A stretch of 64,000 nt of DNA, taken from assembly GCF_012223425.1 (NCBI RefSeq), contig NZ_CP038799.1, forward strand, positions 5,502,249-5,566,248. Reading direction: 5' to 3'. Of this stretch, positions 33,101 to 44,857 are shown one piece after another. The translations under genes and the position numbers were made by a program. The stretch is from Mycolicibacterium frederiksbergense (lineage in GTDB: Bacteria > Actinomycetota > Actinomycetes > Mycobacteriales > Mycobacteriaceae). Within the stretch, counting starts at the first letter, position 1; each line of letters begins with the position of its first letter. A model generated the notes under the pieces. The model did no database searches. It was not told the origin of the DNA and was given only the letters and a program-made list of their open reading frames with translations.

Positions 33101-34570
33101 TCAGTTCGTGACGGGCTTGTCTTCGTGCAGCACCTCGGCGTGCATGTCCTCCAGGGATACTCCCTTGGTTTCGCGGACCCACCTCATCACGAACAGGAAC
33201 GACAGCACCGCGCACAGCGCATAGAACCCGTAGGCCAGACCCAGGTTGTTCCGCAGCTCCGGGAAGGTCACCGTGATCAGCCAGTTGGCCGCCCACTGAC
33301 CGGCCGCGGCCAGGCCGAGCGCGGCAGCGCGGATGCGGTTGGGGAACATCTCACCGAGCAGCACCCACACCACCGGGCCCCAGGACATGCCGAAGGCCAC
33401 CACGAACAGGTTGGCGGCGATCAGCGCGATCACGCCGGACGCGCCCGGCAGGCTCGGTGTCCCATCGGGATTCACGCTGGCGTTGGCGAAGATGACCGCC
33501 ATGGTGGCCAGTGTGACCCCCATGCCGGCCGAGCCGATCAGCAGCAGCGGCTTGCGACCGATCTTGTCGATCAGCGCGATCGCGATCAGGGTGGTGAGCA
33601 CGTTGATCACCGAGGTGATCACCGTGTAGACGGCCGACTCGTCGGCGCTGAACCCGACCGCCTGCCACAGCACGTTGGAGTAGTAGAAGATGACGTTGAT
33701 ACCGACGAACTGCTGGAAGATCGACAGCCCCAGGCCCACCCAGACGATGCTGTAGATACCCCCGGTCGGCTTCTTGAGGTCGCGCCAGGACGGCTTGTCC
33801 TCGCGCTCCAGGGTGTCCCGGATCCTGGTGATCGTGATCTCCAGGTTCTTCTGCCCGAGCAACATGCTCAACACCCGGCGCGCTTCCGGAATCTTGTGGC
33901 TGGCAACGAGATAGCGTGGCGACTCCGGGATGGTGAAGGCCAGCACGCCGTACAGCACGGCGGGGATTGCCATGGCCAGGAACATCCAGCGCCAGGCGTC
34001 CAGGCCCAGCCACAGCACCTCGTTGGGCCCGCCCGCCGCCCACTGCAGCAGCCAGTTGACGACGAAGGAGGCGAAGATGCCCAGCACGATGGCCAGTTGC
34101 TGCAGGGAGCCCAGCCGTCCGCGGATCTGCGGGGGCGAGGTCTCGGCGATATAGGCCGGTGCGATGACCGACGCCACGCCGACGCCGACACCGCCGACGA
34201 TGCGGAAGAGCACCACCGTCCAGACCTCGTGCGCCAGGCCGGTGCCGAAGGCACTGATCAGGAACAACACGGCCGCGATCTTCATCACCGCGATGCGGCC
34301 GATCTTGTCCGCGATCCGGCCCGCCGTCATGGCCCCCGCCGCGGCGCCCAGCAGCGCCGAGGCCACCGCGAAGCCCAGCTCGGCGTTGCCGATACCGAAG
34401 TCTTCCTGGATCGAGGACACCGCGCCGTTGATCACCGCGCTGTCGTAGCCGAACAGCAGACCGCCGAGCGCGGCGACGGCCGCAATCCGCACCGCCGTGC
34501 GACCGGAACTGAAACCGGAATCGTCGTCGAGGAACGAGGCTTCGTCGCCTCCGACCGGACCGTGCGTCAT
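33101..34570 (-). CDS. glcP: MFS sugar porter, glucose permease GlcP-like
   Basis: Major facilitator sugar:H+ symporter of 489 residues with twelve membrane helices. Family motifs: GRIADKIGR between TM2-3, PESPRYLV after TM6, FQQFVGINVIFYYSNVLW in TM7 (glucose-site region), DKIGRKPLL between TM8-9, and RETKGVSL at the end. The order hisE - sugar permease - metH matches M. smegmatis, where the gene is glucose permease GlcP; glucose specificity is inferred from this. ATG 34570 has GGAAGGA 6 nt upstream. A CRP-like palindrome lies 23-38 nt before the start. Confidence 0.9.
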   Translation of the reverse strand: MTHGPVGGDEASFLDDDSGFSSGRTAVRIAAVAALGGLLFGYDSAVINGAVSSIQEDFGIGNAELGFAVASALLGAAAGAMTAGRIADKIGRIAVMKIAAVLFLISAFGTGLAHEVWTVVLFRIVGGVGVGVASVIAPAYIAETSPPQIRGRLGSLQQLAIVLGIFASFVVNWLLQWAAGGPNEVLWLGLDAWRWMFLAMAIPAVLYGVLAFTIPESPRYLVASHKIPEARRVLSMLLGQKNLEITITRIRDTLEREDKPSWRDLKKPTGGIYSIVWVGLGLSIFQQFVGINVIFYYSNVLWQAVGFSADESAVYTVITSVINVLTTLIAIALIDKIGRKPLLLIGSAGMGVTLATMAVIFANASVNPDGTPSLPGASGVIALIAANLFVVAFGMSWGPVVWVLLGEMFPNRIRAAALGLAAAGQWAANWLITVTFPELRNNLGLAYGFYALCAVLSFLFVMRWVRETKGVSLEDMHAEVLHEDKPVTN

Positions 34571-34592
34571 GGATCGTCCTTCCACCCCGTGC

Positions 34593-34608
34593 CGTGATGC
34601 GTGTCACA
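34593..34608. promoter_or_regulatory. CRP/Cmr-type binding site upstream of the sugar permease
   Basis: Reverse strand reads TGTGA-CACGCA-TCACG, one mismatch from the mycobacterial CRP consensus TGTGA-N6-TCACA. It ends 23 bp before the permease ATG, close to the expected core promoter, so it could repress or activate depending on the unmapped start site. Confidence 0.55.
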
Positions 34609-34644
34609 TCACAATCGCACAGTCGCGACCCGAAATGGTCTGGA

Positions 34645-35328
34645 TCAGGCGGTGCGTTCGTCCAATTCGGTGCCCAGTTCGGCGTGCACATCGCGCAGGT
34701 GGTGCACCGTCAGATCGGCCAGTGACTCCGCGTGGCGGCGCCGGGGACCCGCCGGCACCTCGATTTCGTTGGGAATCACCAGCACTGCGCATCCTGCGGC
34801 CTCGGCGGCCGTGGTGCCGGTGACCGAATCCTCGATCGCCAGGCAATGCTGCGGGTCCAGGTCCAGCAGCGCGGCGGCCCGTAGGTACGGGTCCGGAGAC
34901 GGCTTGCCCGCGGGCACCTCGTCCCCGCACACCGTGACGCTGAAGTAGTGGCGGCCGATGCTGTTGAGGGCCTTCTCCGTGAGCCCCCGGCGGGTGTTGG
35001 TCACCAGCGCCATGGTGACCCCGGCGGCGGACAGGTCATCGAGCAGCTCGCGTGCGCCCGCACACCACGGCAGTCCGGTCTCGAAAAGCTCACCGACATA
35101 GTCGTGTAACCAATCGGCTGTCTGTGCGAGGTCCACCGGGTCGGGTTCCAGGCCCAGGTCGGCGTACACGATCCGCATCACGATCTCGCTGGAGCCGCCG
35201 ATCGTGGTGGCGCGGACCTCTTCACTGAGCTCCCGCCCGTGCCGGCGGTAGAACTCCTGGAGGCCGATATCCCATAGCTTTTCGGAGTCGACGAGGGTGC
35301 CGTCCATATCCCACAGCACTGCACGCAT
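34645..35328 (-). CDS. HAD-superfamily phosphatase (beta-phosphoglucomutase-like)
   Basis: 227 residues. Motif I DMDGTLVD with nucleophile Asp7 and acid Asp9, motif II VTNTRRG, motif III GKPSPDPYL and motif IV IEDSVTG are complete; the helical cap between residues 16 and 85 is of the C1 type (LQEFYRRHGRELSEEVRATTIGGSS). Hydrolyses or isomerises a small phosphate ester; substrate unknown. Same strand as, and 74 bp upstream of, the sugar permease gene, so a link to sugar-phosphate metabolism is possible but inferred. Confidence 0.88.
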   Translation of the reverse strand: MRAVLWDMDGTLVDSEKLWDIGLQEFYRRHGRELSEEVRATTIGGSSEIVMRIVYADLGLEPDPVDLAQTADWLHDYVGELFETGLPWCAGARELLDDLSAAGVTMALVTNTRRGLTEKALNSIGRHYFSVTVCGDEVPAGKPSPDPYLRAAALLDLDPQHCLAIEDSVTGTTAAEAAGCAVLVIPNEIEVPAGPRRRHAESLADLTVHHLRDVHAELGTELDERTA

Positions 35329-35390
35329 GTCCCCGATTGTCGCATCGATCGCGGTGGGCCCGAAAATCTGAGCCTGTCGGCAGGCCGGGC

Positions 35391-35396
35391 TAGCGT
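35391..35396 (+). promoter_or_regulatory. Candidate -10 box for a leaderless NmrA-like transcript
   Basis: TAGCGT, 7 nt before the ATG at 35404; no Shine-Dalgarno sequence. Confidence 0.5.
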
Positions 35397-35403
35397 GGTC
35401 GCC

Positions 35404-36207
35404 ATGACGGTTCTTGTGACGGGTGCCACCGGCAATATCGGCCGCCGGGTCGTGGATCGACTTCTGGACCTGGGTGTCTCGGATATCCGTGCCCTGACCT
35501 CGGACCCGGCCAAGGCGAATCTGCCCGCGGGTGTGGAAGTGGTCACAGGATTTCTGGGTAGGCCCGAGACCTTGTCGCCCGCACTCGCCGACGTCGACCA
35601 GATCTACCTGGCGCCGTTCCCGCGCACCATCGGCATCACCTGCGAGATGATCGCCGCGGCGCGGGTCAGCTATGTGGTGGCGCTGTCCGGTGCCGCGCAC
35701 TGGCAGGAACACGCCGACAGGATCGCCGCCACCCCGGTGCCCAGCACACAACTCGGGCCCGGCGAGTTCTGCGAGAACTTCGCCATGTGGGCGCCGCAGA
35801 TCAGCACGGGCGTGGTGCGTGACGTGGCGCCCGAGGCCGTCCAGTCACCGGTGTCCATGGACGATATCGCCCGGGTGGCCGCGCACCTGCTGGCCGACCC
35901 GACGGACGCGCACCTGGGCCAGATGTACGAGTTGACGGGACCGGAGGCGATCACCCGTGCGGAGATCGCGCGCCAGATCGGCGCCGGCCTCGGCACCCCC
36001 GTGCAGATGCAGCGCTGCGACCGGGCCGAAGCCGACGCGCTGCTGCGGCCGGTGATGGGAGACGGCGTGGACTGGTACCTGGACCTGTTCGACGGCGACA
36101 CCGGACCGCAGCACGCCAACGATCTGGTCGAGCAGTTGACCGGCTCGCCCGCGCTGTCGATGCGACAGTGGGCGGCCGGCAACCGAGAGCTGTTCGCGCC
36201 GAACTGA
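35404..36207 (+). CDS. NmrA-like NAD(P)-binding protein (atypical SDR)
   Basis: 267 residues. Rossmann N-terminus TVLVTGATGNIGRRVVDRLL with the GATGxIG dinucleotide motif; the YxxxK catalytic pair of classical SDRs is absent (ALSGAAHWQEHADR instead), as in NmrA/HSCARG-type proteins that sense or use NAD(P). C-terminal YELTGPEAITRAEIARQIGAGLG...PVQMQ is the usual NmrA substrate-lobe pattern. Divergent from the HAD gene; ends 12 bp before the convergent metH stop. Substrate unknown. Confidence 0.85.
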   Translation: MTVLVTGATGNIGRRVVDRLLDLGVSDIRALTSDPAKANLPAGVEVVTGFLGRPETLSPALADVDQIYLAPFPRTIGITCEMIAAARVSYVVALSGAAHWQEHADRIAATPVPSTQLGPGEFCENFAMWAPQISTGVVRDVAPEAVQSPVSMDDIARVAAHLLADPTDAHLGQMYELTGPEAITRAEIARQIGAGLGTPVQMQRCDRAEADALLRPVMGDGVDWYLDLFDGDTGPQHANDLVEQLTGSPALSMRQWAAGNRELFAPN

Positions 36208-36219
36208 TCTGGGCCGGGT

Positions 36220-39984
<3,765 letters not shown>

Positions 39985-39990
39985 AGGGCA

Positions 39991-40090
39991 CTCCTTCCGT
40001 AGCGGAAGGCGTCCTTAACTCTGCCGAGCGTGGCGGATACCGAGGAGGAGCGCTGTCCCCCGAGTAGCCGTTGCAACGCCTCTCGACGGT
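39991..40090 (-). promoter_or_regulatory. Candidate S-adenosylhomocysteine (SAH) riboswitch with RBS hairpin
   Basis: Metabolite-sensing leader of metH, predicted to raise translation when SAH accumulates. Read on the reverse strand from 40090: GTCGAGAGGCGTTGCAACGG, a variable hairpin, CCACGCTCGG, then AAGGACGCCT. These parallel the SAH motif order CGAGGAGCGCUGC, CCAGGCUCG, AACGGCGCUC. P1 would be CGAG/CTCG; the pseudoknot AGGCGT/ACGCCT. The latter strand runs into CCTTCCG-N3-CGGAAGG (39993-40009), a perfect 7-bp hairpin that hides the GGAAGGAG ribosome site. Pseudoknot and RBS hairpin compete for GCCTT, so ligand binding would free the RBS. No folding program or Rfam search was run. Confidence 0.6.
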
Positions 40091-40284
40091 GAAAAGTCTA
40101 CGTCGTCATCCAACAGAGTTTCGGACGCCATCTCGTGGCTGTGTCGGCAATGTGGCGGTCGACACGATCAACCGGATTGCCCCCAGGCGTATTTCATGTG
40201 TACACGGTGGCCTTTCCGGAGCTGGGTACCCGGCCACGAAATCGCCGGGCGGGGCGCTGCGGCTCATCACCGCGATACAGGGCT

Positions 40285-40290
40285 TACGCT
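40285..40290 (+). promoter_or_regulatory. Candidate -10 box for a leaderless PAC2-family transcript
   Basis: TACGCT followed by 6 nt and the GTG at 40297. The stretch 40091-40284 between this and the metH leader contains no gene that I can support; the metH promoter must lie in it. Confidence 0.5.
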
Positions 40291-40296
40291 GGCAGT

Positions 40297-41166
40297 GTGA
40301 CACCGTCGGATGCGAGCGTGCCCGGCCTGCCGGACCTGCAGAACACAGTCGTCGTGGCCGCCTTCGAGGGCTGGAACGACGCCGGTGACGCGGCCAGCGG
40401 AGCACTGGAACACCTGGACTCCATCTGGGAGGCCGAGACCATCGTCGAGATCGACGACGAGAGTTACTACGACTACCAGGTGAATCGTCCGGTCATCCGG
40501 CAGATCGACGGGGTCACCCGCGAATTGGTGTGGCCGTCGATGCGCATCTCGCACTGCCGCCCGCCCGGCAGCGACCGCGACATCGTGCTGATGCACGGTG
40601 TCGAGCCCAACATGCGGTGGCGCACCTTCTGCGCCGAGCTGCTGGCCATCGCCGACAAACTCAACGTCGACACCGTGGTCATCCTGGGTGCGTTGCTGGC
40701 CGACACCCCGCACACCCGGCCCGTGCCGGTGTCCGGGGCCGCCTACTCGTCGGACTCGGCGAAGTTCTTCGGCCTCGAGGAGACCCGTTACGAGGGCCCG
40801 ACCGGTATCGCCGGGGTGTTCCAGGACGCCTGTGTGCAGGCCGGTATCCCGGCCGTGACGTTCTGGGCCGCCGTCCCGCACTACGTGTCGCAGCCACCCA
40901 ACCCCAAGGCCACCGTGGCGCTGCTGCGCCGCGTCGAGGACGTTCTCGACATCGAGGTCCCGCTGGCCGACCTGCCGACCGCGGCCGAGGAGTGGGAGGA
41001 GGCGGTCACCGAGATGACCGCCGAGGACGAGGAGATCGCCGAGTACGTGCAGTCCCTGGAGGAACGCGGCGACGCCGAGGTCGACATGAACGAGGCGGTC
41101 GCCAAGATCGATGGGGACGCCCTGGCCGCCGAATTCGAGCGGTATCTGCGCAGGCGGGGCCGCTAG
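40297..41166 (+). CDS. PAC2-family protein (Rv2125-like)
   Basis: 289 residues from GTG 40297. The core VVVAAFEGWNDAGDAASGALEHL ... YYDYQVNRPVIRQIDG ... HGVEPNMRWRTFCAELL ... LGALLADTPHTRPVPVSGAAY is the ATP-grasp-adjacent/PAC2 fold shared with eukaryotic proteasome assembly chaperone 2 and archaeal homologues. The C-terminus is acidic and helical (EEWEEAVTEMTAEDEEIAEYVQ). Role in bacteria not established; being in a proteasome-bearing genome makes a link tempting, but homologues also occur without one. Stop overlaps the convergent lipoprotein stop (CTAG). Confidence 0.9.
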   Translation: MTPSDASVPGLPDLQNTVVVAAFEGWNDAGDAASGALEHLDSIWEAETIVEIDDESYYDYQVNRPVIRQIDGVTRELVWPSMRISHCRPPGSDRDIVLMHGVEPNMRWRTFCAELLAIADKLNVDTVVILGALLADTPHTRPVPVSGAAYSSDSAKFFGLEETRYEGPTGIAGVFQDACVQAGIPAVTFWAAVPHYVSQPPNPKATVALLRRVEDVLDIEVPLADLPTAAEEWEEAVTEMTAEDEEIAEYVQSLEERGDAEVDMNEAVAKIDGDALAAEFERYLRRRGR

Positions 41167-42599
41167 ACCTTCGCCGGCAGCGGTGCCTTCCAGGTGCCGT
41201 TCAGCGCGTCCGGCTTGGGCCAGTACAGCCGCAGTATCAGGGTGAACGGTCCCTCCGGGGCGGGCAGCCAGTTGGACTCCTGGTCCGGTCCTGGCGAATC
41301 GCGCTGGATGCGCAGGGTGTAGCCGCCGTCCGGGTCGGCCTTCAGGTTGGGCAGCATCGCCGAATTGATCAGGTACCGGTTGAGCGGATTCTGCACGAGT
41401 TGGCTGGCGGGCAGTTCGTACATGGTCAGCGACCAGAACGCGTTCACCGGGGGCAGCTGATCGGGTGCGAACCGGTAGGTGTACTCCCCCGCACCGGTCA
41501 GCGGTGCGCCCGCGGAATCCTTCGCGGCGACGGGATAGATGGCCTCGGCGGCGGTGTTCCCGTAGATGCCCAGCGCCGCACCGGCCATCCGGTACAGGTA
41601 GTTGCCCTTGAGTTCCTGCCGGGTGCCGAACAGCTGGGCGGAGGTGACCTTGCCGGTGTCGATCTCGTTTTTGGTGAAGTCGGCGAGCTCGGTGTTGGCG
41701 TCGGCCATGGCGCTCACGATTGCCTCGCGCGCTTCGGGTGTCAGCTCGTCGGCGTCGAAATCTCCGTCGGCGCCGATGCCGATCTGGGCGAACCGGTCCC
41801 GGAGCGCCTGCTCCTCGGGCAGTGCCGGGGTGAACTTCATGACGAAGTTGAGGATTTCGAAGAACTGCGGGGAGGTGCGCTGTTGATCCGGGGTCAGCGG
41901 TGGCACGAAGTCGATCGCCGGCGCGGGCGCGGGCGACGGCTGGTTCAGGAACACCGACAGCGGCGCCACCTGGTAGCCGGCCTGGATCTTCTTCACGTTC
42001 TCCAGATCGGACGGCCCGAACAGCTGGGTGCGGTACAGCACGAAGGCCAGGTCGGTGTCCGAACGGATCACCTCGTCGATGCCCTCGGGCTTCTCGCCCT
42101 GCCAGCCCGGACCGGCGAGCAGGTATCGCCCGCCGCCGTTGCCGGTGGTCCGGCTGCCCACATAGGCGAAATTGCTGGTGTAGCCGTCGACGAACTGCAG
42201 CGAGTAGTAGCGGTCCTGTTCGATCGGCGGCACCGTGAGGACCAGCGGTTCGGCGCGCAGATCGGCGCCGACGGCGGAGTACGGGGTGTCCGAGTTCGGT
42301 GTCTGGATGGCCGTGTCGGCGGGTGTGTAGACCCGGGCGGTGTTGTGGATCTCGTTCCATCCGCCCTTGTATTCGGGGTTCTGCTTGTCCACGAAGTAGG
42401 CGTACTGGACCCGGTAGTTGTCCACCATCGGGAACCCGTAGATGTAGGCGTCCTTGGCGATGGCGCGGAGCTGATCGAGGTCCACCGGCTGTTCCTGCGG
42501 GGCCGTGGTGCCCGACGGTGCCGCTTCGGGTTCCTTGTCCGGGGTGCTGCAGCCGGCCACGCAGGCGATCAGGGCCAGCACCCACAGCAGGCGGGTCAC
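41163..42599 (-). CDS. DUF1254/DUF1214 exported lipoprotein
   Basis: 478 residues. Lipoprotein signal LLWVLALIACVAGC with acylated Cys17, then a DUF1254 domain (LDQLRAIAKDAYIYGFPMVDNYRVQYAYF ... TPNSDTPYS) and a C-terminal DUF1214 domain (VNAFWSLTMYELPASQLVQNPLNRYLINS ... NWLPAPEGPFTLILRLYWPKP). Such proteins are common in actinobacteria; function not established. GTG shares four bases with the SDR stop (GTGA), so it is coupled to that dehydrogenase. Convergent four-base overlap with the PAC2 gene. Confidence 0.88.
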   Translation of the reverse strand: MTRLLWVLALIACVAGCSTPDKEPEAAPSGTTAPQEQPVDLDQLRAIAKDAYIYGFPMVDNYRVQYAYFVDKQNPEYKGGWNEIHNTARVYTPADTAIQTPNSDTPYSAVGADLRAEPLVLTVPPIEQDRYYSLQFVDGYTSNFAYVGSRTTGNGGGRYLLAGPGWQGEKPEGIDEVIRSDTDLAFVLYRTQLFGPSDLENVKKIQAGYQVAPLSVFLNQPSPAPAPAIDFVPPLTPDQQRTSPQFFEILNFVMKFTPALPEEQALRDRFAQIGIGADGDFDADELTPEAREAIVSAMADANTELADFTKNEIDTGKVTSAQLFGTRQELKGNYLYRMAGAALGIYGNTAAEAIYPVAAKDSAGAPLTGAGEYTYRFAPDQLPPVNAFWSLTMYELPASQLVQNPLNRYLINSAMLPNLKADPDGGYTLRIQRDSPGPDQESNWLPAPEGPFTLILRLYWPKPDALNGTWKAPLPAKV

Positions 42600-43477
42600 C
42601 GCTGTTCCAGCGATTCGATGCGGGCGCTGGTGGAGCGGCCCAGGGTGGCGACCTCGGCGTCGAGCTTCGGCAGCAGTTCGGGGGCGAACTTGCGGATGTC
42701 GCGCTCACCGATCGGCGTCGACACCAGGGGCCGGATCCACCGGAAGGCGCCGACCCAGCGCGGGCAGTAGATCCGCTTCTTGCGACCCTCGATGCCCTTG
42801 ACGAACGCGGCACCGCATTCGGTGACCGTGGTGGTCTTCTTCAACGGTCCGGGCATCCGGGTGAGCATCTCGCGGAAGGTGGACAGGTCGGCCTTGGCGT
42901 CCTGCACCAGCGGGGTGTCGATCCAGCTCATGTGCGCCGATCCGACGTCCACGCCGCGATGGGCGACCTCCAGGCGCAAGGTGTTGGCGAAGTACTCGGC
43001 GCCGGCCTTGGAGGCGTGATAGGCCGCGAGCCCGGGTGCCGAGGTGAACGCCGCCAGCGAGGACACCACCAGCACGTAGCCGCGCCGCTCGATGACCGAG
43101 GGCAGGGTGGCGCGCACGGTGTTGAAAACCCCGACGACGTTGATGTCGATGACCCGCCGGAATGCTTCGGGATCCACCTGCAGCACCGAACCGAAGCTGG
43201 CGATGCCGGCATTGGCGACCACGACGTCGATACCGCCGAATCGGGCGACGGCTGCGTCGGCGGCGCGCTGCATGGCTGCCAGATCCCGCACGTCGGCCAG
43301 CGCGGTCAGCACGTGCGCCTCACCGCCGAGTTCGTCGGCCAGTTCGGCCAGCGGCGCCGGGTCGAGGTCGGTGAGCACCAGGTTGGCGCCCTTGCGGCGC
43401 AGCCGGCGGGCCACCTCCGCTCCGACACCGCGTGCGCCGCCGGTGATGAGGACGACCTTGCCGTTGAGTGAACCCAT
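42596..43477 (-). CDS. Short-chain dehydrogenase/reductase
   Basis: 293 residues, classical SDR: cofactor motif TGGARGVG near 13-20, Asp (LTDLD) pointing to NAD preference, NAG (VVANAGI), catalytic Ser (VSSLAAF) and YHASK. A C-terminal extension of about 60 residues (KKRIYCPRWVGAFRWIRPLVSTPIGERDIRKFAPELLPKLDAE) is found in mycobacterial SDRs acting on bulky substrates. A TACGTT -10 box 7 nt before the ATG suggests a leaderless mRNA that also carries the DUF1254 gene. Substrate unknown. Confidence 0.9.
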   Translation of the reverse strand: MGSLNGKVVLITGGARGVGAEVARRLRRKGANLVLTDLDPAPLAELADELGGEAHVLTALADVRDLAAMQRAADAAVARFGGIDVVVANAGIASFGSVLQVDPEAFRRVIDINVVGVFNTVRATLPSVIERRGYVLVVSSLAAFTSAPGLAAYHASKAGAEYFANTLRLEVAHRGVDVGSAHMSWIDTPLVQDAKADLSTFREMLTRMPGPLKKTTTVTECGAAFVKGIEGRKKRIYCPRWVGAFRWIRPLVSTPIGERDIRKFAPELLPKLDAEVATLGRSTSARIESLEQR

Positions 43478-43484
43478 GGCGGCA

Positions 43485-43490
43485 AACGTA
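43485..43490 (-). promoter_or_regulatory. Candidate -10 box for a leaderless SDR transcript
   Basis: TACGTT on the reverse strand, 7 nt before the ATG at 43477. Confidence 0.45.
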
Positions 43491-43506
43491 CCGCCCGCGG
43501 TGGTGA

Positions 43507-44745
43507 TTAGAGCTTTACACCCAGCAGCGCGTCGACGGCCGTGGCCACCAGCCGCGGCGCGGTGGTGTCCGAACCACCGTAGGTGAGCGCATCGGTACAC
43601 CAACCATCCAGGGCGGCAAGCGCTTTCGGCGTGTCCAGGTCGTCGGCCAGGTACCGGCGCACCCGGCTCAGCAGATCGGTGGCGTCCGGCCCGGCCGGCA
43701 GCGCCACCGCGGCGCGCCAGTGCTGCAGCCGGGTGTTGGCCGCGTCGAGCACCGCCGGGCTCCAGAACCGGTCTTCGCGGTAATGCCCGGCGAACAGGCC
43801 CAGTCGTACCGCGCCGGGATCGACACCGTCGGCGCGCAGCCGCGACACCAGCACCAGGTTTCCGCGGCTCTTGCTCATCTTGTGGCCGTCCCAGCCGATC
43901 ATCCCGGCGTGCACATAGTGGCGGGCGAATCTGCGCTCGCCCGTGACGGATTCGGCGTGCGCGGCGGAGAACTCGTGGTGCGGGAAGATCAGATCGGAGC
44001 CCCCGCCCTGGATGTCGAGGCCGGTGCCGATGCGGTCGAGAGCGATCGCGGCGCACTCCACATGCCATCCCGGCCGGCCGGCACCGAACGGTGAGGGCCA
44101 GCTGGGCTCACCGGGACGCTCGGCGCGCCACAACAACGCGTCCAGCGGGTCGGCCTTACCCGCCCGGTCCGGATCGCCGCCTCGCTCGGCGAACAGCCGT
44201 GCCATGGTGTCGTGGTCATAGCCCGACTCGTAGCCGAACTGCGTCGTGGCGTCGGCGCGGTAGTAGACATCGGGATACTGCGCGTCATCGACGACATAGG
44301 CCGCCCCGGACGCCAGCATCTTCTCCACCAACGCGATCACCTCGGCAATGGCGTCGGTGGCGGCCACGTAGTCGCGGGGCGGCAGCACCCGCAGCGCCGT
44401 CATGTCCTCGCGGAACAGCTGGGTCTCGCGGTCGCCCAGCTCGCGCCAGCCGATACCGTCGCGGGCCGCGCGTTCGAACAGCGGATCGTCCACGTCGGTG
44501 ATGTTCTGCACGTAGTGCACATCGTGGCCGGCGTCCCGCCACACCCGGTTGATCAGGTCGAAGGTGAGATAGGTCGCCGCATGGCCCAGGTGGGTCGCGT
44601 CATAGGGGGTGATCCCGCAGACGTACATGGTGGCGATCTGACCAGCAGATACCGGTCGTACCTGACGGTCGGCGGTGTCGAAGAGCCGCAGCGGCACACC
44701 CGCACCAGGCAATGTGGGAACGGTCGGCGCCGGCCAGGATTGCAT
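43507..44745 (-). CDS. mshC: Cysteine:1D-myo-inositol 2-amino-2-deoxy-alpha-D-glucopyranoside ligase MshC
   Basis: ATP-dependent ligase joining cysteine to GlcN-inositol, the penultimate step of mycothiol synthesis. 412 residues, the same length as M. smegmatis MshC, from the ATG at 44745 (MQSWPAP). CysRS-like catalytic core: zinc ligand Cys43 (YVCGITPYD), HIGH-equivalent THLGH (51-55), HVECAAIAL with the second zinc cysteine, FPHHEF zinc histidine, and KMSKS near residue 290. It lacks the CysRS anticodon-binding domain. TAGAGT 7 nt before the ATG indicates a leaderless transcript. Confidence 0.97.
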   Translation of the reverse strand: MQSWPAPTVPTLPGAGVPLRLFDTADRQVRPVSAGQIATMYVCGITPYDATHLGHAATYLTFDLINRVWRDAGHDVHYVQNITDVDDPLFERAARDGIGWRELGDRETQLFREDMTALRVLPPRDYVAATDAIAEVIALVEKMLASGAAYVVDDAQYPDVYYRADATTQFGYESGYDHDTMARLFAERGGDPDRAGKADPLDALLWRAERPGEPSWPSPFGAGRPGWHVECAAIALDRIGTGLDIQGGGSDLIFPHHEFSAAHAESVTGERRFARHYVHAGMIGWDGHKMSKSRGNLVLVSRLRADGVDPGAVRLGLFAGHYREDRFWSPAVLDAANTRLQHWRAAVALPAGPDATDLLSRVRRYLADDLDTPKALAALDGWCTDALTYGGSDTTAPRLVATAVDALLGVKL

Positions 44746-44752
44746 GACGTCG

Positions 44753-44758
44753 ACTCTA
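44753..44758 (-). promoter_or_regulatory. Candidate -10 box for a leaderless mshC transcript
   Basis: TAGAGT on the reverse strand, 7 nt before the mshC ATG. Confidence 0.5.
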
Positions 44759-44857
44759 AGGTGTTCGGTCACCGATGCCTTTCGATGGTGTGGTCACTCG
44801 CGCGGGGGCGCTCACGGGAACCGACAAGTTCGCCGGCCATTCCATTCCCCCGGCGGC

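Noticed and set aside
39985..40296. Cobalamin or SAM-IV riboswitch before metH
   Set aside because: I found no B12-box-like sequence and no SAM-IV core; the conserved blocks match the SAH class better.
40530..42770. Long forward ORF (746 codons) across the PAC2, DUF1254 and SDR genes
   Set aside because: Runs over three well-supported genes in the wrong frames; low-complexity Arg/Ala-rich translation.
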